Program-made: the position numbers and the translations under genes
Part shown: piece by piece, positions 21,501 to 34,300 of the stretch
Layout of the letters: each line of letters starts with the position of its first letter
Position numbering within the stretch: the stretch's first letter is position 1
Notes under the pieces: model-generated
Told to the model about the DNA's origin: nothing
Database searches by the model: none
Seen by the model: only the letters and a program-made list of their open reading frames with translations
Origin: Bettongia penicillata ogilbyi
Lineage: Eukaryota; Chordata; Mammalia; Diprotodontia; Potoroidae
Assembly: GCA_023548195.1 (NCBI GenBank)
Contig: JAJHZJ010000311.1
Coordinates: forward strand, 6,178,811 to 6,242,810
Reading direction: 5' to 3'
DNA: 64,000 nucleotides

Positions 21501-22299
21501 GATGATAATGACTGTCTTCTGCTCTCTTCTTTGCACTGTCTGCAGACAGCAAAACCCCTAAGATCAGGATTTCTGTCTATCAGTCCTTCCAGCCACCACA
21601 GACACAGTCAGCCCCCCAAAAGCGGAAACGTTCAGTTTCAACATCAAGAAATAAAGATGCAAGATGGTACAAGTTCAGGACTGCAATCTGAGATCACATC
21701 CCAAGAAACAGATGTTGATAAAAGTCAATTAAACTAGGTAAAGCTAGGGACTAGAGGATTTAAAAAAGGAAAAAGCAGAATGATCCCTATCATTTATGAT
21801 GCTCAGATCACGATGGTCTAATACACTTTGTTAAATCTAAGTGGCTCATGTGGTTGGGGATTTGCACTTCAATCAAAATATCTTTTCTACATCCACTTGG
21901 GAATACAATACCTTACATCTACATGATTAAGAAAAGTAAGCTAGACCAGGATAGTTGCCAAAGACAGAGAGAAGCGTGGCATATCTAAACAAACCAACAT
22001 GGCAACATATCATTAAAACAGACACAGTAGACTTTGAGGATGGAAGGCTTTGGGATAAGTGAAAGATTTTCTGCCTGGGCAGGTCTCTTCAGAGAAAGTG
22101 TTCTTCATGAGCCAAAGAAAAGTTACACTATGGTCACAGGTAATTTTTTGCCTGGACTACTCTTCTGCTAGTGATATGCTCCTGGAAAAATTCCTGGATT
22201 CAATCCCTGAACTTTTTGTTCTCATGGCCAACCACAGTAACAAGTCACTGAATTCCTATTGCAATGGTTATCATCTGAGTTAGAGTGGAAAGCAATTAG
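21501..22299. other. No recognised feature
   Basis: The plus frames 21531-21737 and 22059-22283 have no recognisable domain and no splice context that I would defend. Confidence 0.45.
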
Positions 22300-22626
22300 A
22301 AATTATCTAATGCAGACCTAAAACAATCCCAAAGGACTCATGATGGAAAACGCCATCTCTCTACATCCAGAGAAAGAATTATGGAGCAGGAAAGCAGAGT
22401 GAAGCAGATTATTTTCTTTTTCGTTTTGTTTTGTTTTTTCTTTATCCTGATTTCTCTAATTCATTACAATTCTTCTGTACAACATGACTATTGTGAAAAT
22501 ATGTTTAATAGGTTTGTATACGTAGAGCCTACATCAGATTGCAGGCCATCTTGAAAACGGAGGAGAGAGGAGGAGAAAATTTAAAACTTATGGAAATGAA
22601 TGTTGAAAACTAAAAATAAATAAACT
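22300..22626 (+). repeat. L1 3' UTR and 3' terminus
   Basis: 'aaggactcatgatggaaaa', 'gtgaaaatatgtttaatag', 'catcagattgcaggcc', then 'gaaatgaatgttgaaaac' and the terminal 'taaaaataaataaac'. It matches the end of the L1 at 6550-7365. Confidence 0.75.
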
Positions 22627-22635
22627 AAAAAACCT

Positions 22636-22868
22636 AATCCAGGAATTCTTAACCTGCAAGGGTGGGGGGGCAGGGAGAGGGATGAACTTGTTTGTTTAAT
22701 ATTTTGATAACTGTTTTAACGTAATTAATATTATTTGTAATCTTCTGTATTTTACTTTATACATTTAAAAACATCATTCTGGGAAGGAATTCATAGTCTT
22801 CACCAACCTGCCGAAGGAGTCCAGGACACACGCAAACACATAAAAAGGTTACAAATTCCTGCTCTAGT
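22636..22868. mobile_element. MER5-like non-autonomous hAT element, complete-looking
   Basis: It starts with 'aggaattcttaacctg' and ends with 'aaggttacaaattcctg', imperfect inverted copies of each other. Inside are 'attttgataactg' and 'cttcaccaacctgcc'. It is a short hAT-type element with no coding capacity and would have depended on a transposase supplied elsewhere. Confidence 0.75.
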
Positions 22869-22990
22869 CCAATCCCATCATTTTAAAGATAAAGAAATTG
22901 AGGTCTAGAGAGATTCATTTACTAGTTCAAGGTCATACGCTTCATGAATGATAGACCAAAGACAAGAATTCACTTGCATACTCTTCCATT
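22869..22990 (-). repeat. MIR-like SINE fragment, minus orientation
   Basis: 'ttttaaagataaagaaattg' and 'aggtctagagagattcatt' are diverged MIR core signatures. Confidence 0.55.
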
Positions 22991-23524
22991 ATACTATACT
23001 ACATTTAGGATCTCTGAATATATTTTAAAACTGACTCCTATCTTCTTTCCAACCAAAAAGTTATTTCTATTCACTTATCCTTCCTTTATAAATGATTATT
23101 GAAAATGTTGATCTTTCCCCATAAAGTTGCCCTCCCCCACATACACTCCAGACCTACGTTAAGCTATGCTTTCATTTTTACTTCCTATATAATCTTTGTA
23201 ACGTAGTTGAAAAACAGATTGATATAAACAGAAATTCCCAAGCTTGTAAATATTTTGTCCTTATTTGTAATGTAGTTTTAAGTCATTAGCACCTAGAAAT
23301 TTTTAATCCCAAAATCTAGAAAAGGAGAAAACTAAGCAACATTCAAGATTAAGCTAAGTGAGGTATGCAAACCTGTCCAGGTTGAACACTAGGGAATGGG
23401 AGAGGAAGAACTGAGTCATCTTATCATAAAAACCCACCCCAAATTGTGTCACAAGTTTTGGGGACACAACTCTCAGCGTTATTATACTGGGATACTGAGA
23501 CACGATGTGACAAGATTCACTTTT
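22991..23524. other. No recognised feature
   Basis: No repeat signature or coding frame supported. Confidence 0.5.
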
Positions 23525-23730
23525 CCCATCTTTTCAGGACACTGAGTTGAGCCTAGGTCTCTTATTTTTCCTAACCAGTAAGGAAACAGAAACCCAGAGA
23601 GATAAAGTAATACACATCACATCCCCCCCACCCCAAAAGTCATACAAGTTTAACACCAGGAATAGAATTCGAATACAAATCCTCTGAATCTAAATCTAGG
23701 GCTTTGGTTTTTATGTCATCATAGACTAAA
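23525..23730 (-). repeat. MIR-like SINE, minus orientation
   Basis: 'aaggaaacagaaacccag' and 'ctctgaatctaaatctag' are diverged MIR features. A short C-run (23623-23632) has expanded inside. Confidence 0.5.
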
Positions 23731-23999
23731 AACTGAATCTAGAAGAAAAATAAAAAGCCAATTGCATAATTGAATTTTTAAACGGGTTTCCTAACTACGG
23801 GACTTGGAACTAGAGCCGATACTTTGACTTCATCCTGCTTCTGCATCATTTAACAGGTAAAGAAACAATCTCTTCCTGCTATGACACCATTATATCTAGA
23901 ATTTCTTTTTCTGTAGCATTCTCACATATATAGTCCTTCTATACACACACATGTTCACATATATGTACACATACCTCCCACACACGCATATATATTCAT

Positions 24000-24200
24000 T
24001 CTAATAGTACAGAAGACCATTGAGCTTAGAACCTAGAAGAACAGAGTTCAAATCCTACCTCCAACACTTAGTAGCCATGTGAGCCTGGGCAAGAAAGTCA
24101 CTTAATCTTTTCTTATTTTCATTTTCCTCATCTGTTAAATGAGAAGGTTGGAGTCAATGCCCCCTAAGACCCCTTCAAGTTCCAGATCTATGGTCCTATG
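24000..24200 (+). repeat. MIR-like SINE
   Basis: 'agttcaaatcctacctcc', 'agccatgtgagcctggg' and 'ttcctcatctgttaaatg' give the plus order. Confidence 0.75.
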
Positions 24201-24310
24201 ACTGGCAGATGTCTCTACTGAAGGCTTAACATTGGTACTGATTTCAAAACTGACCCCAAAAAGAAATTGGATAGCAGACCTCCAGTACTTATCACAGTTC
24301 CTCAAACACT

Positions 24311-24563
24311 GGGGCAGCTAAGTCACACGGTGGATAAAGTGCCAGGCCTGGAGTCAGGAAGACTCATCTTCCTCAGTTCAAATCTGGCCTCTAACACTTA
24401 CTATGTGACCCTGGGTAAGTCACTTAACCTTGTTTGCCTCAGTTTCTTCATATGTAAAATGAGTTGGAGAAGGAAATGGTACTCAGGTATCTCTACCAAG
24501 AAAACCTCAAAATAGGATCAGGGAGAATCAAACATGACTGAAAGCGACCACACAACAACAAAA
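24311..24563 (+). repeat. tRNA-headed SINE, complete
   Basis: The head is 'ggggcagctaagtcac', followed by 'gcctggagtcaggaagac', 'tgtgaccctgggtaagtc' and 'tggagaaggaaatggtac'. The tail near 24540 is 'gactgaaagcgacc' plus an 'acaacaacaa' run. The plus frame 24267-24515 reads through this SINE. Confidence 0.9.
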
Positions 24564-24689
24564 AGCATAGTGAGGTAGATACTTGATAAATATTAGATCA
24601 CTGACCTAAAAAATGAAACTACAGTCTGCTTCTCTTATTCTGTTAGGTTCACTAAAAAGTCAAATGAATGAATATATTTAAAATCCCAG

Positions 24690-24850
24690 GACTTTAGAGA
24701 TAGAAGGAACCTTTAAGGTAACATCACCCAACCAACAACTCATTTAAGATGAGAAACAAAAATGTGAAATGACTTCTAAAAGATCACAAGACTGTCTATT
24801 GGCAAAGTCGAGGACCAAAACCTAGAAGTTCTGACTTCCAGAATCAATGC
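24690..24850 (-). repeat. Old MIR-like fragment
   Basis: 'gatagaaggaacctttaagg' and 'agttctgacttccagaatc' resemble the 3' region of a MIR/L2-type element. Weak. Confidence 0.35.
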
Positions 24851-25579
24851 TGTCCAGGTGGCTACAGCTCTCTGGATTCCCTCAGTCTTTGGAAATGATC
24901 AACAGGATAGTAATGACCTAGAAAGTGAGTTAAAAGAAACTGAAAAGTGGCTGACAAAAATTTGGGCAGTTTCCCTCTCCCTGACAGTTGTAATCACTTA
25001 AATCAGAGCCTAATCTAAATCAAGAAGACAAAACCCAACCCCTTCCTCCACCCGCTGACTTTTTAAAGGAGTAGAAAAGGAAGGTAGAGTTCAAGATTAA
25101 TCAGTTTTTGAACAACATCTAGAATTTTGTGGTCTGAAGTTAGAAAGACATTTTTCCTTACAACACAGAGTCTGCCAGCAAGATCGATGACCAACATTCT
25201 TCTCTAGTTGATTAATTATTCCATGGACATTTGCCTAAATAAAGACTCATTACAATACAGCTACAAGACAATAGGACAGAAGCCAAATCACTGCAGTGAC
25301 ATAAATGAAAGCCAGCAGCAAAGGCCCTTTGCTCTTTCTTCTAGCCTTCAAAAACGATGGCACAGTTTTACTGAAGAACAATGCCCTCCCATGATCTCTG
25401 GAAATTTGCCTCTTCTGTAGGGAGTGTCATAGGGAGGAAGAGGAATGTGAAAGAGGCAAAGGAGTGGCATCAAGTCTGGAGGACCATGATCTTTGCCAGG
25501 AGATTGCTTCTTCCGGTGAGCTCCTGAGCAGGGAAAAGGGAAAGGAGAGGTCTGTGCCAAGGTAAGCCAGGACTCCGGT
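24851..25579. other. No recognised feature
   Basis: The sequence from 25440 to 25570 is purine-rich and less AT-rich than its surroundings. The overlapping frames 25208-25420 (plus) and 25348-25605 (minus) have no domain that I recognise. Confidence 0.45.
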
Positions 25580-26555
25580 TGTGAAAAATAATTATTAATA
25601 GCCACTATCTTGGAGAGATTCCCCTTCTTCTAAATTCCTCATTTTAAAGGTTCAGCTTTCCTTTGGAAGGACACTATTGATAATGAGATTGCATTAACTC
25701 TTCTTGATCTTGGTCAGACCGCACCCAACACTGCAAGGAATTTAATCTAAGGTGGATGAAGTCCACTTGGCTTGGGTGAAAACAGAGTCTTTTGTCCAAA
25801 GGCCGGAGCCTGGGCGTAGTCTGGTATAGAGCTCTTTTCTGTCCAGGGGCGACATCAAACTCTATTAGAAGGGCATATAAACTGTGAGCCTGTTGTCATG
25901 ATGGTCTTTGGTCTAACAGAGATGACCAAATTGACAGGGTACAGACTCTGGAAACCCCCTTGAACTCTCCTTGAACCTTCCTACTTGATCTAATGTTCTC
26001 CTGAGGCTATAATTCCCTCAACTGGCCTTTCATTATAGCAATGCCCAGTTCTGTTCCCCTTAGCCTAGCCCAGGCCTTCGTTGTCTGTTACCTCCAGAAT
26101 GCTTCCAGCTTTTACCCAGCCTTGATCCTTTCTAGACCCCATTCTCTATGTTCCTGGCATCCAATTGGCAACTACTGGCCACTCCCATCAAGATCCTCCC
26201 TAGACCTCCACCTCTAATCATCCCAGACTATTTGCCAACCCTACATCGCTCCCACAGTCTTTATGTATGGAAGATCCACCTTGTTTCCAGGAGTGCTCAG
26301 ATTCAGTATGGCTTGCTTGCATTAGTGATGAAAATGTTCAGATTCCTTAAGAGTTTGGCCAACGTGGCAGATCTAAAACCTTATTTTTCTTTAGCTGAAA
26401 GAAGGTTTGAGCCGAATTCAATTCGGACACTATTTTGTCACTATTTTGGAGTCCTAGGACCCCTAACCCTCAACAAAATTATATTATTAATAACTTGCTG
26501 GCCATATTAATAAAATGATTAAATTACCCAGGAATGTTTCTCAAACCTTTTTAAA
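25580..26555 (+). mobile_element. LTR-like sequence, left copy (longer)
   Basis: It starts TGTGAAAAATAATTATTAATA-like and shares with the copy at 34799-35239 the blocks 'ctaaattcctcattttaaa', 'cttgatcttggtcagacc', 'tttaatctaaggtgg', 'gtctggtatagag' and the ending 'taataaaatgatt ... aattaccca ... tctcaaac'. The AATAAA is a plausible polyadenylation signal. Between about 25937 and 26465 this copy has roughly 525 bp that the right copy lacks. The plus frame 26148-26510 lies in that extra segment and is not recognisable. Both copies are well diverged, so the pair is old. Confidence 0.7.
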
Positions 26556-29500
26556 GATCACAGTTAAGGCTAACCATGAAAGGATCAGAATCTTTCATTC
26601 ATCAATTGGACCCATGTGGAGAGTTTCTCCAGAAGGGGAGTTCTCTGTTAGGACTCTGGCTGTGATCTGACTCTCCCTTTTATCAATAAGCAAGTTTTAT
26701 CTAGGTAAACATATATGTCTATATGTCTGTTTTTAGTGTTTGTACTGCAGCTTTTTTTTTTTCTAATTTTTACTCTCACAGAGAGGCAATCATCAGGTAG
26801 ATGCTTCTTCTGAAATAAGCTAGATGGGGATTAGAGAGAGAAAACCTGTGTACATAGGGCTACCTGGGAAATTTGGGGTATTATGGATATTCAGCTTACA
26901 AAACAAATAGCTTGGTATGCCCCCAAAATACCAGCAATATCATTCCAAATATCTTGCAGGACTAGGGTTGCAGAGAGCGAGATGCCAGTACTCTATGAGA
27001 GAATCTCTAAAGCTACAATCCTTGCTTTCAGGTTTTGGGGGTTACATATAAATTAAGGGGTGTGTGTGTGTAAGGAATACTTTAAGTAAAGGTGCAGAGG
27101 GGTTTTGAGAGGCTGCGTTCTTAGCAATTTCAGGGTGGGGTGTGTCAAAAGGATTCTTGCTGTCAGGTAAAGTGAGTAAACTAAGGGACATATTAAAGCA
27201 AGAAAAGTACTTTTAATCTCAACTTTTCACATTCTGGGTGGCTCAGGTTTGGTTCCATTAGTCTCTGCGTTCATTTGTGTAAGGTTTTCTAAGGCTAGCT
27301 TGTTAAGTGAGGGAATTGAAAAAGCAGGGTGAGACTCTCCCAGGAGGTAGTTTGGGGGGTGGAATCAGAGCAGGTATCTTTCTCTCTGAGTAAAACTTTC
27401 AAGTTGTTTTTTTTTTTTGGGGGGGGGACGGAATTTGTTTTTTTACCTTTGGATGAAGCTGTAGGAACAGCTTTATACCAACAAAGATATAGTCCAAGCA
27501 GTCAGAAGATAGCTAGGGCTGAGGAGGGAAAGTTAAGGGAGTTTTTTGTTACTTCAAAGTTAGATGAATTCAGGTTTAATTAGATCCCAAGGCTAAAGGT
27601 TGTAGATTATGTTCAAATTAGACCTAGAGAGCTGTCTTTGCCCCACCTTCACCCTCCACCCCTCAGCCCCCAATATCAGAGCAATGTGTTTAAAAAGTTT
27701 GTCTTTTAAGACACTACAATCAGGGCTTTAATATCATAAGTTTAAATGTGATCACCTCAGGATTTCAGTGATTTGTTTAAAATATATATTAACATTGTAA
27801 AAGCTGTTTTTATAAGTAATGTTGGTAAAGGGTGTGAAAGAAATACAGTTCTCTTGATTTGTAAATTATCAAGTGTTAACTCTCTAGATTCTAAAAGTTG
27901 AAGAGAAGCAGGACAAAAGGGAGGGTGAGCATGATTTTTAATTTGGAAAACTGTTAATTAGTCAGTAATCTGTTAATGGGGCTTGGGAGTAGCCAGAGCC
28001 CCTCTCTTGTGTTTGAACAGGAACATTAGCATGTCTCCTAAAAGTTTTCGTATTCCCTAAAACATCTGAAGAGTTGTCCTCCAAACTTCTTCCTATATTG
28101 AGATGAGGAATAGTCAGTGCAGGTATCTCTCTCCTTCGGGGACAATAAGAGATTTAGAATTCTCGTCTCCTAGGGAACCCCTGAATTGTATGATATGTGC
28201 GTCATGAATAGAATCCCCTTATTTGAAATTAATTCCATAGCTTGGGAAAACAAGTCTGGGATATGCTTGAAATGTAAAGGAAAGTGGGGTAGCCTAAGTA
28301 ATTGGGTTTGAAAGATTAGAAAAGAGAAATAAAGGCTTGAGTGGAAAATATGCAAGGTAGATAAGATGGTTTGAGGACAAATTGAGGAGATAATCCTACA
28401 CAACTCTGGAGGCCAGCAGCAAGCCCCATGGGTGCCAAGCCCCTCCTGTCCCTATATACCATAGTTGCTCTGGGTGTCCTGGTGCCAGTTTCAGACAGTT
28501 AAAGCATGTTGAGAGGATATGAGGAAGTTTGACTCTTTTAAATAGAATGATTAAGAACGAAAATTTTGTAACTTGATTTGAAAGTCAATAGACAAAGTTA
28601 TAAAGGGTAGGAGGAATCATGATAGAGGATACCACAAATTTTCAAGTGCCTCTTGTTATATACTATCACTTTAAAATTTTTTGGCAGTAGATTAGCTGGA
28701 AATAGTGAATCCCATTATATTGGAATAACCCTTGTGTAAAATATAATACTAAATAATTGAAATTATAAATTAAGGTTCTGTATAACATTTAGAAAATAGA
28801 TCCAAGTATAATTGAATTTATTCTCGTCTCATTTTAAGTAAAATCTATTATTTAATATTATACTACATCAGGAAACTTGTTAGCTATGTCGTTTTAAGCA
28901 AAGTTACCCCATTTATGTGATTTGTAATGTACATAAAGACAATACCTAATATTAATTTGATAATTTATTGTATTAGATTGTTAGAAATGTGAATCCTTTA
29001 ATTCTTTTGTGTTATAGATTTGTGTTGCTAAGACTGATGTAAAAAAATAAGTAGCATATTAGTAACTGAATAAGGGTACCAGTACTTTAAGATTTCAGGA
29101 TCTAACCTCAATGCCTGAGTTGTTACAGTGCAGTGATTTGACTTCAATTAAGCACTAGAAATTGCAAAAAAAAAAGATATCTAGAAATCAGTCTGTAACC
29201 AGCTATAGCCTAAGAGTAATCATGTCTCTCCACCTTTCAGGATAAATCTGTAGAAAGGCCTTATTAAATGTAACACTATATAAATGTTGAATATGGTAAC
29301 AATTTGGTTATTGTGATTTGTGATTATTATATAAAATCTTAAATGTTCCCTTGTACTGTTCAATTATTTTAGTAACTCTGAAAGCTCTTACGGTTTCTGC
29401 CTGGGATAACTGGCCACACCCTGCCAGTATTAAATCAAATTTTTTAGGTCTCTTTGCCTGGGCCAAAAGCCACAGTTCATCTTAGAATCTTTGGATATTT

Positions 29501-29677
29501 TATCCCAGGACTTTTTAAGCTAACCTGATAAAAACAGGTGTGAATTTAAACTGTTTGTAAAACTTGATATGCATTTCCTAGTTATGCAGCTTGAAATTCT
29601 CAGGAGGGTGGGAACGGGGAGTTTGGAATGCTCTTTTTCCGGGCAATTTTTTATCTAAGTCTCAAAGGTAGAGAGAG

Positions 29678-29774
29678 GCAGGGGATGCTAGTTTTTTTGT
29701 TTTGTTTTTTTTATCCTAGTTCTTGAGAAGCAGGGGATGCTAGTTTTTTGTTTTTTTTTTAATCCTAGTTCTTA
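29678..29774. repeat. 52-bp tandem duplication
   Basis: 'gcaggggatgctagttttt' occurs at 29678 and again at 29730. Each copy is followed by a T-rich run and 'atcctagttctt'. Confidence 0.85.
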
Positions 29775-30129
29775 AAGGAAGATTTGGAGCTAGGAATTGT
29801 CACTGTGTATCTTTAAAAGGGGAATAGGGAAATATATGAATTTATGGATAATCTTTTTCTTTTAAAGTGCTAAGAGTATTGGATCTTAGAAATTAAAATG
29901 TTACCCTTAGTGATTATAAATTTGGATTTGATTTAAGCCAAATCTGGACCTAAAAGAAATAGAATGGGGTCTGAGAGTTCCCTCCTTATCTATATTATTA
30001 TGGTAAATTACAACCTGAAAGGAAAAGAAATTTGTTACTTGGCATTAAGAAATTTATTAACGGTATGGCTCCAAGAAAGTTCTATTTACTGCAGTATAAT
30101 AGTAGTTTAATTGGGAAGATCTTTCCCAT

Positions 30130-30460
30130 TCATTAATAGACCCATGTGACTTACTTAAATCGCATGGAAGCCTAAGTCACAAGTGGTAGGAAGAGCTTGT
30201 TGAGTAGGTGGAACAGGAAGAGGCAGAGCTGGAGCAGAGCTGAGAGGAAGTTGGTCAGACTAATCAGAGCTGGGAAGGACCCAGGTTAGCAGGCAGTGGG
30301 CTGTGAGTGAGAGAAGGGCATTTTGCTAAGGGGAACCTGTTTGTGGAAAGGCCTGATACTGTGTATTCACTTCTTGGTTACTATGATGGATTTGGCTTTC
30401 TGGCATTGGGATTCAGCTTTCTGATGTCTGAATAAATGTTTTTCTTCTGCCTTCTATATG
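30130..30460 (+). mobile_element. Possible LTR fragment nested in the C-poor region
   Basis: The stretch is suddenly purine-rich ('ggaacaggaagaggcagag', 'gagctgagaggaagttgg') and ends with 'tctgaataaatgtttttc', a polyadenylation signal in the setting usual for LTRs. No partner copy or target-site duplication was found. Confidence 0.35.
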
Positions 30461-30574
30461 GAGAGTCTGCTATACTATGCGATGCAGAACTATGCAGGCA
30501 TATTTACAACTGCCCTTGGTGCTGTGAATATTGCCTTGATGATACACTCAGTTTACTGTTCTGTAAGAAGATAA

Positions 30575-30670
30575 TAATAGAAGCCACCCTCCAGGGTTGT
30601 TGTGAGGATCTCCTGATTGTAAAGTGCTTGGCATAGGGCAAAGAGCTATATGAATGAGATAATTGTTTTT
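30575..30670 (+). repeat. MIR-like SINE tail
   Basis: 'cagggttgttgtgaggatc' followed by 'tgtaaagtgcttggcat' is the 3' part of a MIR-type SINE. It interrupts the C-poor region. Confidence 0.65.
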
Positions 30671-33600
30671 ATTGTCTCTTATTAAAGAGATATAATTGCT
30701 TGATACTTGATAACTTGAGAACTTTACATGGATTTTCAGATGTGATCAGTATACAATGCCAGTGTGGATGAGATGAATGATTTTCTGTGTAAGGTAATTT
30801 GGAAGCACATTCAATTAAATTAAGGTCACCTGATTGGCAATGGCTTTTGTTTCAAGTTTTAAATATATAATATTCTCTATGGTATTCTTATGCTTCTAAA
30901 TTTTCTTATATTGTGAAATCTGGTAAACAATTCCATTGACTATGTTGTTAGAAAAGCAATTCCTCTTACAATCTAGATGCTGTTAGGTTAAGAATTGTAC
31001 TGTAAAAACCAAAAAAAATGGATGGATTAGGAAGCTGTTAGGTCATTCTATCAGCCCCGCTGACCATGTGTTGTAATATTCTAAAGTACTGTCATTTAAG
31101 AAATTATAAACTTCCAAGTTTTGCCTATGTTAAGAAGTTCCCCTAAAATTATTGGGTTGTTATGAAAATTATGAGACTATTAACTAAGTTGTTTAGAGTT
31201 ACTGTTTCAATCTAGTATTAACACAGGTATTTTAAAAGGGAAAATGGATAATTGTACAAAAAAGACCTTGTAAAATCTCCTTGGTAAACGTAGAATGATT
31301 CTTGGAGCTATCTAGTCATAAATTCTTATCAATGCTATACAAGACTTTCCTGTGTTGTGGAATTCCTTATCAGTAAATAGGAATCCTTGCACAAAATGGG
31401 AGTGAAATTTTCAAGCCTACTTATAATATAGGTTTTATATATATACACATATATATATATTCTAAGGTTATTTATACTTCTGGAGGTTACACATATCTTG
31501 AGACAACTTAGTCTTAAACTCCACTGTTAAAGATTAATTTTGTTTAAGGAGTGAATACAAAATACCTTTAAAGAAGGGTATATGTATATATGTTAATTTG
31601 GAGGTTTGTGTTTTCTGGGGGTTTAAGTGAACTCTCACATATTCACTATGTATGTGGGATCCCAGACAGTAACTATTTTCTTTAATTTACAGTGATAAGG
31701 GATGAAAAAGATGATGAGTAAATTTTTAAAGGCCTGGTAAACTTTGTTATAGTGATAAGGCTAATTTAACTGGGTATATTTTTTTCTTTTTGGCTTATAA
31801 AAACTGAATCTGCACATCGTAAACACCCTTTGACCAAAGGAGGGGGGTACTTAGGAATTTGTGACAATTAAGAATTTTGGTTTTATGGCACTTTGGGATT
31901 TATGATACTTAAAGACAATTTATATCAACTTAGTCTTGATTAGTTCCAATTTTAAAGATTTATTTTTGCTTTAAGGTTGAATAAGAGAAATATGTCATTT
32001 CAGATATTTTCAACTAATTTACTTCTTGGAAGTTTAGTGATTATTCCTTTAACATCAGAATAAATTTTAAGCTGTTTTTTAGAAAGGGAAATACTTTTAG
32101 GAAGGAATGTTTAGAAGGCCTACTAATTTTATTTGCAAGCTAATTATTTTTAATTTGATGGCATTAATAAGAACTGTATCCAGATCTACTGTGAGTAGTG
32201 AAGCTTTATAGTTTGAAGAGAATGCTTTTTTTTCTGGGTAGGGGGACCCGGAATATTTTCAAGTTTCATTCTTATCTTTGCTGTGTCCTTGGATTTTTCT
32301 TACATGGGTACTTTCAGAGAAATCAGCAGTCAAAAGTTCAATGGAAGCAACATCTGAGATCTAAGGCTAGTGAAAATATCTGTCCATGTCTGTCCCCAGA
32401 AATAAGTAGGGAGGTTATCTTGAAAACAGACTCTTTTTAATTCATTTTTCCATACAAGAAATCTGTTCACCTCGTTCCATGTGCTATAGGACACTTATAG
32501 GGGTGCAGCCCTCAAGGACCAGTTTTGATGCTGTTATAACTATGCCCCTGATTATAACTCCCATAGCAAATTTTTATCATCAGGGTAGGCAAAGTGGAAG
32601 TTGGCCATTGCAATACTGAATATATTAGATTTTAGATTACTCTAATAAGCCGTAAGTGGGAAAGATTTTCCTGTCTTGATCTGAATTTGTTGTGATTCCA
32701 TAGCCTAGCAAGCGTTTAATTACTGCTTGAACTTCCCCTATGTTCATGTTCAGTTCCTGAAATATCTCATTCTTTCACAATGATGTAAGTCTGAGCAGAC
32801 AAAGGTAAACAAGCTTCTGAAACAAAGATGTGAATCTATTAAGTTGTGAGGTTAAAGTCAGGAGCCTCTTTTGTTTTTGTTTTAAGGAATAGGATTTCAG
32901 TACCAACAGTTTTGTGACTACACAGTAGCAATTTATGAACTACCTTATATCACCCCAATGAGAAATCCCATTTTACTTAAGTTTATTATTTAATCTGGGA
33001 TTAGAACACATGTAGAAATGCATGCAAACTACATTGTCTAAAGGGATTCTGAGAGCAGTAGTCTGTGTTTATGTCCATTTGAACATGGCTAATAACTGAA
33101 CATATTTCACTATACACTATTATATGAAACATTATCTAATCTGTATACAACATGGGATTATTATATTTACATATCTCATCCTAAACTGTTTGTTATTAAG
33201 CATCTTAAAGCTATTGAATTTAGGGATGAAAAAGCATCCACTTAGCATGAGTATTCGTTATATCAAGATGTCATTTTTCTGTGATGAATTTCTTACTATT
33301 AACCAATGTGATTATAGTCAATAAAAATGTGATCCTTGAGAACTGAACCCACCTGAAACTCTGATTATAGGAACATGCTATTTAAGACCTTATGGGACCG
33401 TTAACTGATATCGTACTGAGTCTGACTCCAGGTAATCATCAAGTAATGCTACTGAGTCAATGATCCATGATGCCAGCCAAGCCTATGGGGTTTTATATGC
33501 ATAATCTGCACGTAAAATTCTCATGGGTAAGTCTCGGAGAACAACTATTGGCATGCACTGAGGTAGTATTTTCCTCACTCAATTTCCCCAACATGACATT

Positions 33601-34194
33601 CTTGAATGGAAAATATCCCACCTGGCTCAATGCAGTTGGGCATCTATACAACTTTTGCCAGGAATTGACATCAAAATAAGGGAACACTTTCCCTTATGTT
33701 CCTTTTTGTTTATGGCAAATTTCTATAATCATGTCAGATGATTAGTATGAACACACTATTGAATCTTTATCTTACAGGCTAATATTGGAGAATATCTGAG
33801 TTACCATAATAAGATGCCGGTATAAGATTTGATCTGTTAAAAAAAATCTACTTTTCTCAGGGGTTATTCATTTGAACATTGCTAGAAGTTGAAAATGGTC
33901 TTATTATAATAACTTACCAGGTATGTACTTTTAAAACTGATTACTCAATGTATTTATATATGCCATCATTGAATATTTTTTTACAATTGAAGTTGATCTG
34001 GCAACTTTTAAATGACTTAATTTTTGTATTGAGTCTGTCTTTTTGGAAAAAGTATCCTGTTCATTCCTTAGCAGAATCTTGTTCTCCTAATGTGTGTGGG
34101 GGGGCAGGGGAAGAGGGAGGGAATGAATAATGCCAAGTGGGAATGAATAATGTTAAGTATAAAAATTGGGTTCTAATTTTCTGTTTGTACCTGA

Positions 34195-34198
34195 GTTT

Positions 34199-34250
<52 letters not shown>

Positions 34251-34300
34251 CACACATACATATATGTGTATATATGTATACATATGCATATAGATAGATA
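34195..34300. repeat. (TA)n microsatellite with TG/CA edges
   Basis: A run of about 40 bp of TA, followed by 'tacacacatacatatatg'. The Tyr/Ile-rich frames on both strands here are translations of the repeat. Confidence 0.95.

Noticed and set aside
25440..25580. Possible exon ending at 'gtaagcc' near 25562
   Set aside because: A lone donor-like word; no acceptor or conserved frame supports it.
26148..26510. 120-codon plus frame inside the left LTR
   Set aside because: No retroviral protein motif; it crosses the border of the extra LTR block and runs into the shared LTR end.
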